The notes beneath the pieces were generated by a model, which was given only the letters and a program-made list of their open reading frames with translations, was not told the origin of the DNA and made no database searches. DNA of 64,000 bases from Burkholderia anthina (GTDB taxonomy: Bacteria; Pseudomonadota; Gammaproteobacteria; Burkholderiales; Burkholderiaceae), in contig NZ_CM003768.1 of assembly GCF_001547525.1 (NCBI RefSeq), positions 1,488,001 to 1,552,000 on the forward strand. The letters are read 5' to 3'. The position numbers and the translations under genes were made by a program. Each line of letters starts with the position of its first letter. Position 1 is the stretch's first letter. Positions 28,788-37,409 of this stretch are shown here, piece by piece.

Positions 28788-31025
28788 ATGGAGTGGGCAA
28801 CAGGCACGCGTTTGCGTGCGATCGCAGCCGCGGCGAGCGTGGCGTTCGGTACGGCGGCAGGGCACGCATACGCCCAGACGGCGCCGGCCGTGAACGCGGG
28901 CGCCGCGGCGTCGGCCAGCAGTGCGCAAAACGGCGCGACGGCGAATGCGTCGACCAGCGCGCAAAACGGCACGCTGCCGGCGATCACCGTCAACGCGGCC
29001 TCGGCAGGTGACGGCACGGTCGGGCTCGTCGCGAAGCGCAGCACGACCGGCACCAAGACCGACACGCCGCTCAACGAGATCCCGCAGACGATCAACGTCG
29101 TCACCGCACAGCAGATCGAGATGACCGGCGCCACCGACGTGAACGCGGCGCTGCGCTACGTGCCGGGCTTCTCGTCGTACGGCTCGGACAACCGCTCCGA
29201 CTGGTACGCGGCGCTGCGCGGCTTCACGCCGACCGCCTACGTGAACGGGCTGCAGGTGCCGAACACGATCAACCTCGCGAGCTGGCGCGTCGATCCGTAC
29301 ATGATCGACAGCATCAGCGTGCTGCGCGGGCCGACCTCGGTGCTGTACGGCGCGGGCGATCCGGGCGCGATCATCGACGTGCACACCAAGCTCGCCGACG
29401 GCGAGCGCGTGCGCGAAGCGGGCGTGCAGATCGGCAACTACGCGCGCAAGCAGTTCATGATCGACGTTGGCGACAAGCTCGATCCGGACGGCAAGTATGC
29501 GTACCGGTTCGTCGGCGTCGCGCGCGACGGCAACGCGCTGACGGGCCCGAACAACGACCAGCGCGTCGCGCTCGCGCCGTCGTTCCGCTGGCGCCCGGAC
29601 GCGGATACGTCGCTGACGCTGTCCGCGACCTACCTGCAGGACTGGGGCGACATCTCGTCGAACTTCCTGCCCGCGCAGGGCACGGTGCTGCCGAATCCGA
29701 ACGGGCAGCTCGACAAGGACGTCTACGGCGGCGACCCGAATTTCAACTACTACCGCAAGAAGCAGTGGTCGGTCGGCTACCAGTTCGAGCGCAACCTGAC
29801 GCCGGCCTGGACGTTCCGCCAGAACACGCGGCTGATGCACCTGTCGCTCGACAACGGTTCGGTGTTCGGCAACGGCTTCGTCGAGGGCAGCACGACCGAC
29901 GTGTCGCGCTGGGCCGGCGTGTTCCAGATGAACTACAGCCGCTTCGACATCGACAACAACCTCGAGGGCCGCTTCGCCACGGGCCCGCTCCAGCACACGC
30001 TGCTGCTCGGCTTCCAGTACAACCGGCAGACCGCGACCGACAGCGAATGGCTGGCCGCCGCGCCGCCGCTGAACATCTACAACCCGGTGTACCAGCCGGT
30101 CACGACGGCGGTGTTCACGCCCGACGCGACGTTCCGCACCAACACGTACACGACGCTGAACACGTTCGGCCTGTACGCGCAGGATCAGATCAAGTGGAAC
30201 CGCTGGACGCTGACGCTCGGCGGCCGCGAGGACTGGGTCAACCTGCGGCAGGACGACCGCGCGGCCGGCACGTCGACGAAGGCCGATGTGACGGCATTCA
30301 CCGGCCGCGTCGGCCTCACGTACCAGGGCGATTACGGGTTGTCGCCGTACGTCAGCTACGCGACGTCGTTCAATCCGCTGATCGGCGTGAACCTGGTCGG
30401 CGGCGGGCTGCCGCAGCCGACGCGCGGCAAGCAGATCGAAGCCGGCCTGCGCTGGCAGCCGCCCGGCAAGAACCTGATGCTGAACGCGGCGATCTACCAG
30501 ATCAACCAGACCAACGTGCTCACGTCGGCGCTGCCGAGCCAGGACCCGACCGGCACGAAGTCGGTGCAGACGGGCGAGGTACGCTCGCGCGGGATCGAGT
30601 TGAGCGCGACCGGCAAGGTCACGCGCAACCTGTCGGTGATCGCGTCGTACGTCTATCAGGACGTGAAGAACGTGCAGGCGAACGACGTCTCGCTGAACAA
30701 CTGGCCGGTCGATATCCCGCGGCCGCGCCAGATGGCGTCGCTGTGGACCGACTGGACGTGGCACACGGGGCCGCTCGCGGGCTTCGGCCTCGGCGGCGGC
30801 ATTCGCTACCAGAGCGCGTCGGCCGGTGCGGCCGACAACTCGCTGACGGTATCGAGCGTCACGCTGTTCGACGCGGGCCTGCATTACGACATGCGTAACT
30901 GGCGCTTCGCCGTGAACGGGACGAACCTGTTCAACCGTCATTACATCAGCGGTTGCCAGTCGAACAACGTCTGCATTTTCGGGACCGACCGCACGGTAAT
31001 CGCGACCGCGAAATACAACTGGTGA
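28788..31025 (+). CDS. orbA: TonB-dependent ornibactin receptor OrbA
   Basis: This 745-residue outer-membrane receptor has a signal peptide (residues 1 to about 30, ending 'GHAYA'). The TonB-box and plug region includes 'NEIPQTINVVTAQQIE', 'RGPTSVLYGAGDPGAIID' and 'GIELSATGKV'. The final strand is 'RTVIATAKYNW', ending in an aromatic residue for barrel assembly. It imports ferric ornibactin with energy from TonB/ExbBD. I chose ATG 28788, preceded by GGAG at 28775-28778. A GTG at 28773 would place the ribosome site inside the gene. It belongs to the FhuE/FpvA-like siderophore receptor group, but no N-terminal signalling domain is visible, consistent with control by OrbS and Fur rather than surface signalling. 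Confidence 0.95.
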   Translation: MEWATGTRLRAIAAAASVAFGTAAGHAYAQTAPAVNAGAAASASSAQNGATANASTSAQNGTLPAITVNAASAGDGTVGLVAKRSTTGTKTDTPLNEIPQTINVVTAQQIEMTGATDVNAALRYVPGFSSYGSDNRSDWYAALRGFTPTAYVNGLQVPNTINLASWRVDPYMIDSISVLRGPTSVLYGAGDPGAIIDVHTKLADGERVREAGVQIGNYARKQFMIDVGDKLDPDGKYAYRFVGVARDGNALTGPNNDQRVALAPSFRWRPDADTSLTLSATYLQDWGDISSNFLPAQGTVLPNPNGQLDKDVYGGDPNFNYYRKKQWSVGYQFERNLTPAWTFRQNTRLMHLSLDNGSVFGNGFVEGSTTDVSRWAGVFQMNYSRFDIDNNLEGRFATGPLQHTLLLGFQYNRQTATDSEWLAAAPPLNIYNPVYQPVTTAVFTPDATFRTNTYTTLNTFGLYAQDQIKWNRWTLTLGGREDWVNLRQDDRAAGTSTKADVTAFTGRVGLTYQGDYGLSPYVSYATSFNPLIGVNLVGGGLPQPTRGKQIEAGLRWQPPGKNLMLNAAIYQINQTNVLTSALPSQDPTGTKSVQTGEVRSRGIELSATGKVTRNLSVIASYVYQDVKNVQANDVSLNNWPVDIPRPRQMASLWTDWTWHTGPLAGFGLGGGIRYQSASAGAADNSLTVSSVTLFDAGLHYDMRNWRFAVNGTNLFNRHYISGCQSNNVCIFGTDRTVIATAKYNW

Positions 31026-31110
31026 CGTCGCGCGCCGCGGCTCGCCGGCCGGCCTTCGTGGCCGGCGCGGGCGGCCGCGGCGCCTTCGTCCGCTTTTCCA
31101 CGACGCATCC

Positions 31111-31950
31111 ATGCCGAAGAAAAATCTCGTCTACATCCAGTCGCTGCGCAACGGCGCGGCCGATCGTGCCGGCCAGCCGGTCGCTTATCGGGGCGGCACG
31201 CGCTACATGAAGGCGCCGCTCGAATTCCTCGTCGAGCGCCTGAACGATTCGCCGCTCGGCGAACGCTACACGCTCCAGGGCGTGATCGTCGACGACGACG
31301 AAGGCTCGCCCGCCGACCGCGCGAAAGTGGCCGACTACGGTTTCGCGCGCACCCCGGGCCGACCGTGGATCCTGCCGGAAGGCCTGACGGTGCAGGGCAG
31401 GCCGGTCGACGAACTGTTCTGCACGATTGCGTCGACGTACCGGCGGCTGCCGCGCGACGCGCGCGAGCGCGTGGCCGGCAAACAGGCGTTCGAGCGCCGC
31501 GTGCTCGAACGCCTGCTCGAACTCGAAGCGGACATCGTCGTGCTCGACGGGCTGCTCGTGATCCTCGACGAACTCGTGCGGCCGGGCGCGCGCTTTCACC
31601 GGCGCATCGCGAACATCCACCCGGGCATCACGGCCGACGATTCGCCGTACCAGCGGCGTGGCGCGTGGGCGACGCTCGACGCGCTGCACGGCGCGCGCGG
31701 CGAACGCGTCGACTGGGCCACTGGCGCCACGTCGGCGGTCGAACCCGTGACGATGACGGGTGCGTCGTTCCACTACGTCGACAACGGTATCGATTCCGGC
31801 GAGGTGATCTGCGACGTGCTCGACACGCCGATCGCGCCGGACGACACGATTCTCGAACTGCGCTGGAACAACTTCCAGCGCAGCCTGTTTCCGGCGCTCG
31901 AGCGCGGGCTGCACGTCCTCGCCGACCGCCACGACGCGGGAGCATTGTGA
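31111..31950 (+). CDS. pvdF: N5-hydroxyornithine formyltransferase PvdF
   Basis: This 279-residue protein resembles PvdF and GART-type formyltransferases. The catalytic segment is 'IANIHPGITADDSPYQ' (about residues 164-179), with the Asn-His pair used for transfer from N10-formyltetrahydrofolate. It provides the N5-formyl-N5-hydroxyornithine loaded by OrbJ. The ATG at 31111 gives the family's usual N-terminus ('MPKKNLVYIQSLRNG'). The stop TGA shares one base with the orbL ATG, so the two are probably coupled. Confidence 0.93.
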   Translation: MPKKNLVYIQSLRNGAADRAGQPVAYRGGTRYMKAPLEFLVERLNDSPLGERYTLQGVIVDDDEGSPADRAKVADYGFARTPGRPWILPEGLTVQGRPVDELFCTIASTYRRLPRDARERVAGKQAFERRVLERLLELEADIVVLDGLLVILDELVRPGARFHRRIANIHPGITADDSPYQRRGAWATLDALHGARGERVDWATGATSAVEPVTMTGASFHYVDNGIDSGEVICDVLDTPIAPDDTILELRWNNFQRSLFPALERGLHVLADRHDAGAL

Positions 31951-32966
31951 TGCAAGACACGCTGACGAAACCGGCCGGCGCCGCCGACGCGGTCGAAGGT
32001 GAAGCGGCCGCCGCGCTCGACGGCGCCGCGCACGGGCAGGCGGCGGCCGTCGTCGAGCATGCGCTCGACGCATGGCGGTCCGACGACACACCCGACGCGC
32101 TGCTCGCGACGTTCGTCGCGCTGTTCAACACCGACACGCGGTACGACGCGGCAACGATCTCGGTGCCGCGCGGCGGCGCCGATGCGGCGGCCGTGGCGGC
32201 GTACGTCGCGCGTGCGGTGCGCGAGGGCGTGATCGACGGCGCGCAAGTCGCGGGCGACACGCTGCGGCTCACCGTGTCGCGCACGACGTTCTGGCAGAAT
32301 CCGCGGCCGTGGCTGAAGGCGAGCGCGTCGGGCGGAATGCCGCTGCGCTACGCGATCACGAACGGCCATCGGCATCCGGTGCGGCCGCCGTCGCCGGCTG
32401 GCGAGATCTATGCGCGCCACATGCCGCAGGTCGGGATGACGTTCAGCCTGCGCACCGTCGACATCGATGCACACGCGGACCTGTTCAGCGGCTGGATGAA
32501 CCTCGACCGTGTCGCGCATTTCTGGGACCAGCGCGGCACGCGCGACGAGCATGCGGCGTATCTCGCCGAACGGCTGGCCGACCCGCACATGCACCCGATG
32601 ATCGGCTATTTCGACGACACGCCGTTCGGCTATTTCGAGTTCTACTGGGCGAAGGAGGACCGCCTCGCGCCGTTCTACGACGCGCACGACTACGATCGCG
32701 GGCTGCACCTGCTGATCGGCGATTCGCGTTTCCAGAGCGCGGGCAAGCTGCATGCGTGGTGGAGCGGGGTGCTGCACTACATGTTCGTCGACGAGCCGCG
32801 TACGCAGCGGCTCGTCGGCGAGCCGCGCGTGGATCACGTGCGGCATATCGCGTACATGCACCGGCTCGGGTTCTACACGCTGAAGGAATTCGATTTCCCG
32901 CACAAGCGCGCGGCGCTCACCGTGATCGAGCGCGATACGTTTTTTGACACTTTCCGGTTGCCTTGA
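31950..32966 (+). CDS. orbL: Hydroxyornithine acyltransferase OrbL (IucB/GNAT-like)
   Basis: This 338-residue relative of OrbK has the same acyltransferase landmarks in the same order: 'FSLRTVDIDAHADLFSGWM', 'PFGYFEFYWAKEDRLAPF', 'YDRGLHLLIGDSRFQSAGKL', 'HYMFVDEPRTQRL' and 'GFYTLKEFDFPHKRA'. The last half fits siderophore acetyl- or acyl-transferases better than OrbK does. The N-terminal 110 residues are family-specific. It probably acylates N5-hydroxyornithine with a 3-hydroxy fatty acid, which would explain chain-length variants of ornibactin. It is the last gene of the orbI transcript. No strong terminator is seen in 32967-33160. Confidence 0.88.
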   Translation: MQDTLTKPAGAADAVEGEAAAALDGAAHGQAAAVVEHALDAWRSDDTPDALLATFVALFNTDTRYDAATISVPRGGADAAAVAAYVARAVREGVIDGAQVAGDTLRLTVSRTTFWQNPRPWLKASASGGMPLRYAITNGHRHPVRPPSPAGEIYARHMPQVGMTFSLRTVDIDAHADLFSGWMNLDRVAHFWDQRGTRDEHAAYLAERLADPHMHPMIGYFDDTPFGYFEFYWAKEDRLAPFYDAHDYDRGLHLLIGDSRFQSAGKLHAWWSGVLHYMFVDEPRTQRLVGEPRVDHVRHIAYMHRLGFYTLKEFDFPHKRAALTVIERDTFFDTFRLP

Positions 32967-33160
32967 CGGGGCCGGGCACGCGGCGTCGCTGCGACGGTGC
33001 GCGCGGCCTTGCGATGCGCATGCATCTGCCGTCCGGTATATGGACCGCGCGGCCTGCGTCATGAAGAATGGGGCACTTCTCTCATCGACGACAGGCCGCC
33101 AGCATGAATCAGACATCCTCGACAACGTGGGACGCAACCGCGAGTTCGCCACCCGCCAAA
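32967..33160. other. Intergenic region between orbL and vapB
   Basis: No open frame with family support is present. The bases just after orbL contain short GC-rich dyads but no T-run, so a rho-independent terminator is not evident. Composition becomes clearly more AT-rich only at the vapBC promoter (33161 onward), which marks the boundary of the accessory island. Confidence 0.4.
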
Positions 33161-33188
33161 TTGACATATGTCGGCATATGTCTAGAAT
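33161..33188 (+). promoter_or_regulatory. vapBC promoter with two operator-like palindromes
   Basis: A consensus -35 TTGACA (33161-33166) and a -10 TAGAAT (33183-33188) are 16 bases apart. Inside and over the -35 lies GACATATGTC (33163-33172), a perfect palindrome. It is followed at once by GGCATATGTC (33173-33182), so two 10-base copies fill the whole spacer. This fits autoregulation by VapB or the VapBC complex, as is usual for this family. Confidence 0.78.
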
Positions 33189-33217
33189 GGGCGCATCGTA
33201 CTTCCATGGAGTGGCTC

Positions 33218-33481
33218 ATGCGCACCGTTTCCATTTTCAAGAACGCCCGTAACCAGGCAATCCGCATCCCGAAGGACATGGAGTTCGAGGGTGTCACGGA
33301 ACTCGAGATCCGCCGCGAGGGCGATACGCTGCTGTTGCGGCCGGTACGTCCCACGTGGCTGTCGTTCGCGAACGAACCGCTGGCCGATGCCGATTTCCTT
33401 GCCGAACGCCCGGCCGTCATCGAGTCCGGTCGCTTCGATCTGTCCGGCGACGCCGACGCCCCGACGGAGTCCAACCGGTGA
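33218..33481 (+). CDS. vapB: Antitoxin VapB (AbrB/SpoVT-like)
   Basis: This 87-residue antitoxin has the swapped-hairpin AbrB-type DNA-binding domain ('MRTVSIFKNARNQAIRIP', 'VTELEIRREGDTLLLRP', residues 1-45). The C-terminal half should wrap and block the VapC toxin ('SFANEPLADADFLAERP'). ATG 33218 has GGAG 7 bases upstream; ATG 33206 in the same frame would bury that site. It is followed by vapC in a 4-base overlap (GTGA), the standard antitoxin-first order. It likely represses its own promoter through the palindromes at 33163-33182. Confidence 0.9.
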   Translation: MRTVSIFKNARNQAIRIPKDMEFEGVTELEIRREGDTLLLRPVRPTWLSFANEPLADADFLAERPAVIESGRFDLSGDADAPTESNR

Positions 33482-33894
33482 CCACGCTCTACATGCTCGA
33501 TACGAACATCTGTTCGTTCATCATGCGCGAGCGGCCACCCGTCGTGCTGTCGCGGTTGCAGTCGTGCGTCAACGCGCAGCACCGGATCGTCGTGTCGGCC
33601 GTTACCTACGCCGAGATGCGCTTCGGCGCGGTTGGCAAACGAGCGTCCCCGAAGCATGCGGAACTCGTGACGGCCTTCGTTTCCCGGCTGGATGGCGTGC
33701 TGTCGTGGGATTCCGCGGCAGTGGACGCCACGGCCGCGATTCGCGCGGCGCTCGCCGTACGCGGCACGCCGATCGGCGCAAACGATGCGTCGATCGCCGG
33801 GCATGCGATCGCGGCCGGTGCGGTGCTCGTCACGCACAACGGCCGCGAATTCGGCCGTGTCGCGGGGTTGTCGCTGGAAGATTGGGCGGCATGA
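33478..33894 (+). CDS. vapC: Toxin VapC (PIN-domain ribonuclease)
   Basis: This 138-residue PIN-domain protein has the expected acidic residues in 'MLDTN' (Asp8), 'TYAEMRFG' (Glu46) and 'GANDASIAGHA' (Asp103), and ends with 'THNGREFGRVAGLSLEDW'. VapC toxins cleave tRNA or rRNA and are held inactive by VapB. The start is GTG 33478, overlapping the vapB stop; ATG 33493 is a weaker alternative that would cut the first strand. All metal-binding positions look intact, so the pair is probably functional. Confidence 0.92.
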   Translation: MTTLYMLDTNICSFIMRERPPVVLSRLQSCVNAQHRIVVSAVTYAEMRFGAVGKRASPKHAELVTAFVSRLDGVLSWDSAAVDATAAIRAALAVRGTPIGANDASIAGHAIAAGAVLVTHNGREFGRVAGLSLEDWAA

Positions 33895-33939
33895 ACACGT
33901 CGGGCTGAAAGTGCGATGCCGTCGCCGCTGCTTGGCGCA

Positions 33940-34845
33940 TCATGCGTGCGGTGGGGGCGAATCGACGAGAAACGCGCGGCGGAACGCGTCGAGATACCGT
34001 TCGGCGTCGTCGCTGAATTCGCCTGGCAGCAGCGCGAACGCGCGAGCGAGCAGATCCTGGCGGAGTGCCGCATAGGTTGCTTCGTCGGACAGCAATGCGC
34101 GGATGGCGTCGCGCGTTTGCGGCAGGGTGATGCGTTTCGCATCCCGCGCGAGCAACCCGGCTGCGGCAAGACCGGGCTGGAACGCATGTGTCTCGAGCAG
34201 ATCGGCCGCCGCATCCCAGATGCGCTCGCGATTCCCGGCGTCATGATAGTGGCGCAGCAGAAACAGCAGGTCGTACGCGTCGCTGTTCTGGCGCGCGCGC
34301 CGATCTTTCCACGCGAGCAGCTTGAGCAGCGCGAGTGCGGGCAAACGGGCGACCGGCACCACGGTCCGCGCGTCGATCGATACCAGTTGCGCCGTGTCGA
34401 CCGCTTCCTGGAAGCCGAGCACGTTCAGGACGAATTCACCGGCCGGCGGCCACGCGATTTCGCCCGGCGGCGCTTCGAGCGGCCCGAACGGCACGAGATC
34501 GAGCTCGGTGCGAAAGCCCGGCATGCCGCTTTCGAACAGCAGTTTCTGCTGTTGTTTCGGTGCTCGCGTGAATCGCCCGGTCGCGACGAGCGTATCGACG
34601 AGCTGCGCGTGGAACGGCCAGCTCACCGCGCATACGGCAACGTCGACGTCCCGCGTCGCGCGCGCCGGCCGGATGCCGTGGACATGCCACATCAGAATGT
34701 CGCGCGCGGTTGCGCCGGCCACGACGAAGGCCGCGTCGAGCTGCGCGCAGGCCGTGCCGACCGCTCGCAGCAGCGCGACCGCCGCCGGTTCGAGCGGCCG
34801 GCTCGCCTCGACTTCAAGCGGGCGGGTGGGTGAGGTATCGGTCAT
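33940..34845 (-). CDS. Nucleotidyltransferase toxin-like protein (AbiEii type)
   Basis: This 301-residue protein carries a minimal nucleotidyltransferase motif: 'VVAGATARD' (about residues 42-50) followed by 'RATRDVDVAV' (Asp66, Asp68) and a third acidic site in 'TELDLVPFG'. The lysine-containing segment 'ALLKLLAWKDRRARQNSDAYDL' fits AbiEii/AbiGii toxins. AbiEii enzymes are toxins of type IV toxin-antitoxin/phage-abortive systems. The start 'MTDTSPT' at 34845 overlaps the upstream partner gene by 32 bases; an in-frame ATG at 34902 lies deeper inside that gene. It converges with vapC with a gap of 45 bases. Confidence 0.78.
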   Translation of the reverse strand: MTDTSPTRPLEVEASRPLEPAAVALLRAVGTACAQLDAAFVVAGATARDILMWHVHGIRPARATRDVDVAVCAVSWPFHAQLVDTLVATGRFTRAPKQQQKLLFESGMPGFRTELDLVPFGPLEAPPGEIAWPPAGEFVLNVLGFQEAVDTAQLVSIDARTVVPVARLPALALLKLLAWKDRRARQNSDAYDLLFLLRHYHDAGNRERIWDAAADLLETHAFQPGLAAAGLLARDAKRITLPQTRDAIRALLSDEATYAALRQDLLARAFALLPGEFSDDAERYLDAFRRAFLVDSPPPHA

Positions 34846-35884
34846 GGATTCGTTCGGCGGCAGCAAGGTTGCGGCTGTCCCCGGACGAGACGAGATCCGC
34901 ATAGATCAGGAGCGGCGGCACGAGCGGCACATCCTGCTCGTGCCAGTCGAGCGCCGGCGAGCGCGGCCAGAACGCTTCGAGCAGCTCGACGTCGCCGTGC
35001 TCGTCCGGGCGCAGGCGCGCCTGCAGCAGCAGGCGGTTCGGCACGGCGCCGTGCGTATAGACGGTGATCGCCGCCGGCTTCAGGTCGTGCGTCAGCAGAT
35101 CCGCCGCCGCTTCGCCGCCGAGCCGCGCATCGAAGGCGGCGAAATCGAAGCCGCGCCACCAGTCGGGTGCGATCGCGGCAAACCGCCGGGCCGGCAGTTT
35201 CGCGCGCAGGCGGCTCGGGTACAGCGCGACCCATTCCTGCAGGAAGCGCGGCCAGTCCGGCATCAGCCTTTCGCCGTTGCGCCGCTGCGCGACGAGGCCG
35301 CGCGCGATCAAGTCGTCCATCGCGAGATTGACCGTGCCGAGCGCGACGCCCGATGCGGCGGCGATCGCCCGGTACGGCTGGGCGACGAGGCCCGGGTGCG
35401 TCGCGAGCGCGAACATCACGGCGAGCCCCTTGGGCGTGGTCGCGCGCGACGCCTGACGGCGCGGCGTACGCGCAGGTTTCGGTCGGCCGGAGATCATCAG
35501 GGTGGCCTCCGGCTGGATCAGGCTCGCATTGCCGGCGGTATCGAGAAACGGGATGTCGTGCTCGGTCAGGCGGGCGGCCAGTTCGGCAGAAAAATAAGGT
35601 GCGACCAGCATCAGCGGCCGCTCGCCCGGCACCGGTGGGCCGCCGCGGCGACGCAGCGCCGCGAGCGCTGCTTGCAGCGATTCGACGCCGACGCTCACGG
35701 CTGCCGGCATCTCGAAGGTCTGCCCGGCGATGTCGAAGCGGATCATGGCGTCGGCGCGCGCCTGGTACGCCTGCGGCACGCGCACGGGCCGCGCGGCGAA
35801 GCGCCGGGTCGCGCGTCCGAACGCGGCACAAGCCTCGTCGAGCACGTGCTGTTCCGAGATGGGGAGGGGGACGTTCGCGGGCAT
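34814..35884 (-). CDS. AbiEi-like antitoxin/transcriptional regulator
   Basis: This 356-residue protein has a winged-helix-like segment at about residues 150-200 ('TTPKGLAVMFALATHPGLV', then 'AAASGVALGTVNLAMDDL'). The C-terminal half is typical of AbiEi-family antitoxins paired with nucleotidyltransferases ('AVPNRLLLQARLRPDEHGDVELL', 'VPPLLIYADLVSSGDSRN'). The N-terminal 130 residues resemble a restriction-endonuclease-like fold ('MLVAPYFSAELAARLTEH'), seen in some larger members. It probably represses its own promoter and neutralises the downstream nucleotidyltransferase, whose gene it overlaps by 32 bases. The start 'MPANVPLP' sits just after a direct-repeat operator-like region. Confidence 0.72.
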   Translation of the reverse strand: MPANVPLPISEQHVLDEACAAFGRATRRFAARPVRVPQAYQARADAMIRFDIAGQTFEMPAAVSVGVESLQAALAALRRRGGPPVPGERPLMLVAPYFSAELAARLTEHDIPFLDTAGNASLIQPEATLMISGRPKPARTPRRQASRATTPKGLAVMFALATHPGLVAQPYRAIAAASGVALGTVNLAMDDLIARGLVAQRRNGERLMPDWPRFLQEWVALYPSRLRAKLPARRFAAIAPDWWRGFDFAAFDARLGGEAAADLLTHDLKPAAITVYTHGAVPNRLLLQARLRPDEHGDVELLEAFWPRSPALDWHEQDVPLVPPLLIYADLVSSGDSRNLAAAERIHDRYLTHPPA

Positions 35885-35917
35885 CACGGAGAATCGCTTG
35901 TTCACTGTTTTGTCAGC

Positions 35918-35954
35918 GTACACAAAAAATGTACAACCGTCAAAAAATGAACAA
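35918..35954 (-). promoter_or_regulatory. Operator-like repeats upstream of the AbiEi-like gene
   Basis: Two copies of CAAAAAATGWACAA (35923-35936 and 35941-35954, one mismatch) are spaced 18 bases apart. GTACACAAAAAATGTAC (35918-35934) is also an inverted repeat with 5-base arms. The stretch is strikingly AT-rich against the genome background and lies 34-70 bases before the antitoxin start. This is a plausible autoregulatory site. The rest of 35955-36240 carries no gene and should hold the promoter of the amidohydrolase. Confidence 0.6.
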
Positions 35955-36240
35955 ATCATTTCAACCCGTTGATGTAAAGGGATTATTCCGGAATGTTGGG
36001 CGACTGCCAACGATAACCTCCGTGTGAAAATCGAGCCTGAACACCAGTGTCGGGCATGCCTGTCGCTAGCGGCAGTCGTTCGTATGGGATAGCCCATACG
36101 GGCGGCCGCGCTTGGCCCTGCGCCCTGCGATCGACCGACAATCAACGGTTGCCACCGCGACGACTTTCTGTCTGTCCGGTTGTCGCTCAACGAACTATCC
36201 TTGCCTGCACGTTCCCCACTGGACAACAGGAGACGACACC

Positions 36241-37404
36241 GTGACGCACAGCGTGATCCCCGCAGGCCTTGCCGACGAAATGATCGAGATCCGGCATCGC
36301 ATCCACGCCCACCCCGAACTGGGTTTCGAGGAATTCGCGACGAGCGATCTCGTCGCGGAGCAGTTGCAGTCATGGGGCTACACCGTGCATCGCGGGCTCG
36401 GCGGCACCGGCGTCGTCGCGCAGTTGAAAGTGGGCGACGGCCAGCAGCGCCTCGGGCTGCGCGCCGACATGGACGCGCTGCCGATCCACGAAACGACGGG
36501 CCTGCCGTACCAGAGCACGATCGCGGGCAAGATGCACGCGTGCGGCCACGACGGCCACACGGCGATGTTGCTCGCGGCCGCGAAGCACCTCGCGCGCGAA
36601 CGCCGCTTCTCGGGCACGCTGAACCTGATTTTCCAGCCGGCCGAGGAAGGGCTCGGCGGCGCGAAGAAGATGCTCGACGACGGGCTGTTCGAGCAATTTC
36701 CCTGTGACGCGATCTTCGCGATGCACAACATGCCGGGCTTCCCGACCGGCACGTTCGGTTTCCTGCCGGGGCCGTTCATGGCGTCGTCGGATACGGTCGT
36801 CATCGACGTGCAGGGCCGCGGCGGACACGGCGCGGTGCCGCACCGGGCGATCGATCCCGTCGTCGTGTGCGCGCAGATCGTGCTGGCGCTACAGACGATC
36901 GTGTCGCGCAACGTGTCGCCGCTCGACATGGCGATCGTCACGGTCGGCGCGATCCATGCGGGCGACGCGCCGAACGTGATTCCCGATCGCGCGCAGATGC
37001 GCCTGTCCGTGCGTGCGCTGAAGCCCGACGTGCGCGACCTGCTGGAGACGCGCATCAAGGAGGTCGTGCATGCGCAGGCAGCCGTGTTCGGCGCGACCGC
37101 GACGATCGACTACCAGCGCCGCTACCCCGTGCTCGTCAACGACATGGAGATGACGGCGTTCGCGCGCGGCGTCGCGCGTGAATGGGTCGGCGAAGCCAAT
37201 CTGATCGACGGAATGGTGCCGCTCACCGGCAGCGAGGATTTCGCGTTCCTGCTCGAAAAGCGGCCGGGCTGCTACCTGATCATCGGCAACGGCGACGGGG
37301 AGGGCGGCTGCATGGTGCACAACCCCGGCTACGACTTCAACGACGCGGCGTTGCCGACCGGTGCGTCGTACTGGGTGAAGTTGGCCGAGGCGTTTCTGGT
37401 GTGA
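36241..37404 (+). CDS. M20-family amidohydrolase (hippurate hydrolase/N-acyl amino acid deacylase-like)
   Basis: This 387-residue zinc aminoacylase of the HipO/IAA-amino-acid-hydrolase type begins with 'MIEIRHRIHAHPELGFEE'. It has metal-ligand segments 'MHACGHDGHTAML' (about residues 99-111), 'FQPAEEGLGGAKKML', 'MHNMPGFPTG' and 'TGSEDFAFLLEKRPG'. It removes acyl groups from amino acids in the cytoplasm; the exact substrate cannot be read here. The start is GTG 36241, preceded by CAGGAG at 36225-36230; the open frame extends upstream but lacks a better site. It stands alone between the AbiE-like pair and a parE remnant, so it may be part of the accessory block. Confidence 0.9.
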   Translation: MTHSVIPAGLADEMIEIRHRIHAHPELGFEEFATSDLVAEQLQSWGYTVHRGLGGTGVVAQLKVGDGQQRLGLRADMDALPIHETTGLPYQSTIAGKMHACGHDGHTAMLLAAAKHLARERRFSGTLNLIFQPAEEGLGGAKKMLDDGLFEQFPCDAIFAMHNMPGFPTGTFGFLPGPFMASSDTVVIDVQGRGGHGAVPHRAIDPVVVCAQIVLALQTIVSRNVSPLDMAIVTVGAIHAGDAPNVIPDRAQMRLSVRALKPDVRDLLETRIKEVVHAQAAVFGATATIDYQRRYPVLVNDMEMTAFARGVAREWVGEANLIDGMVPLTGSEDFAFLLEKRPGCYLIIGNGDGEGGCMVHNPGYDFNDAALPTGASYWVKLAEAFLV

Positions 37405-37409
37405 CGGAC

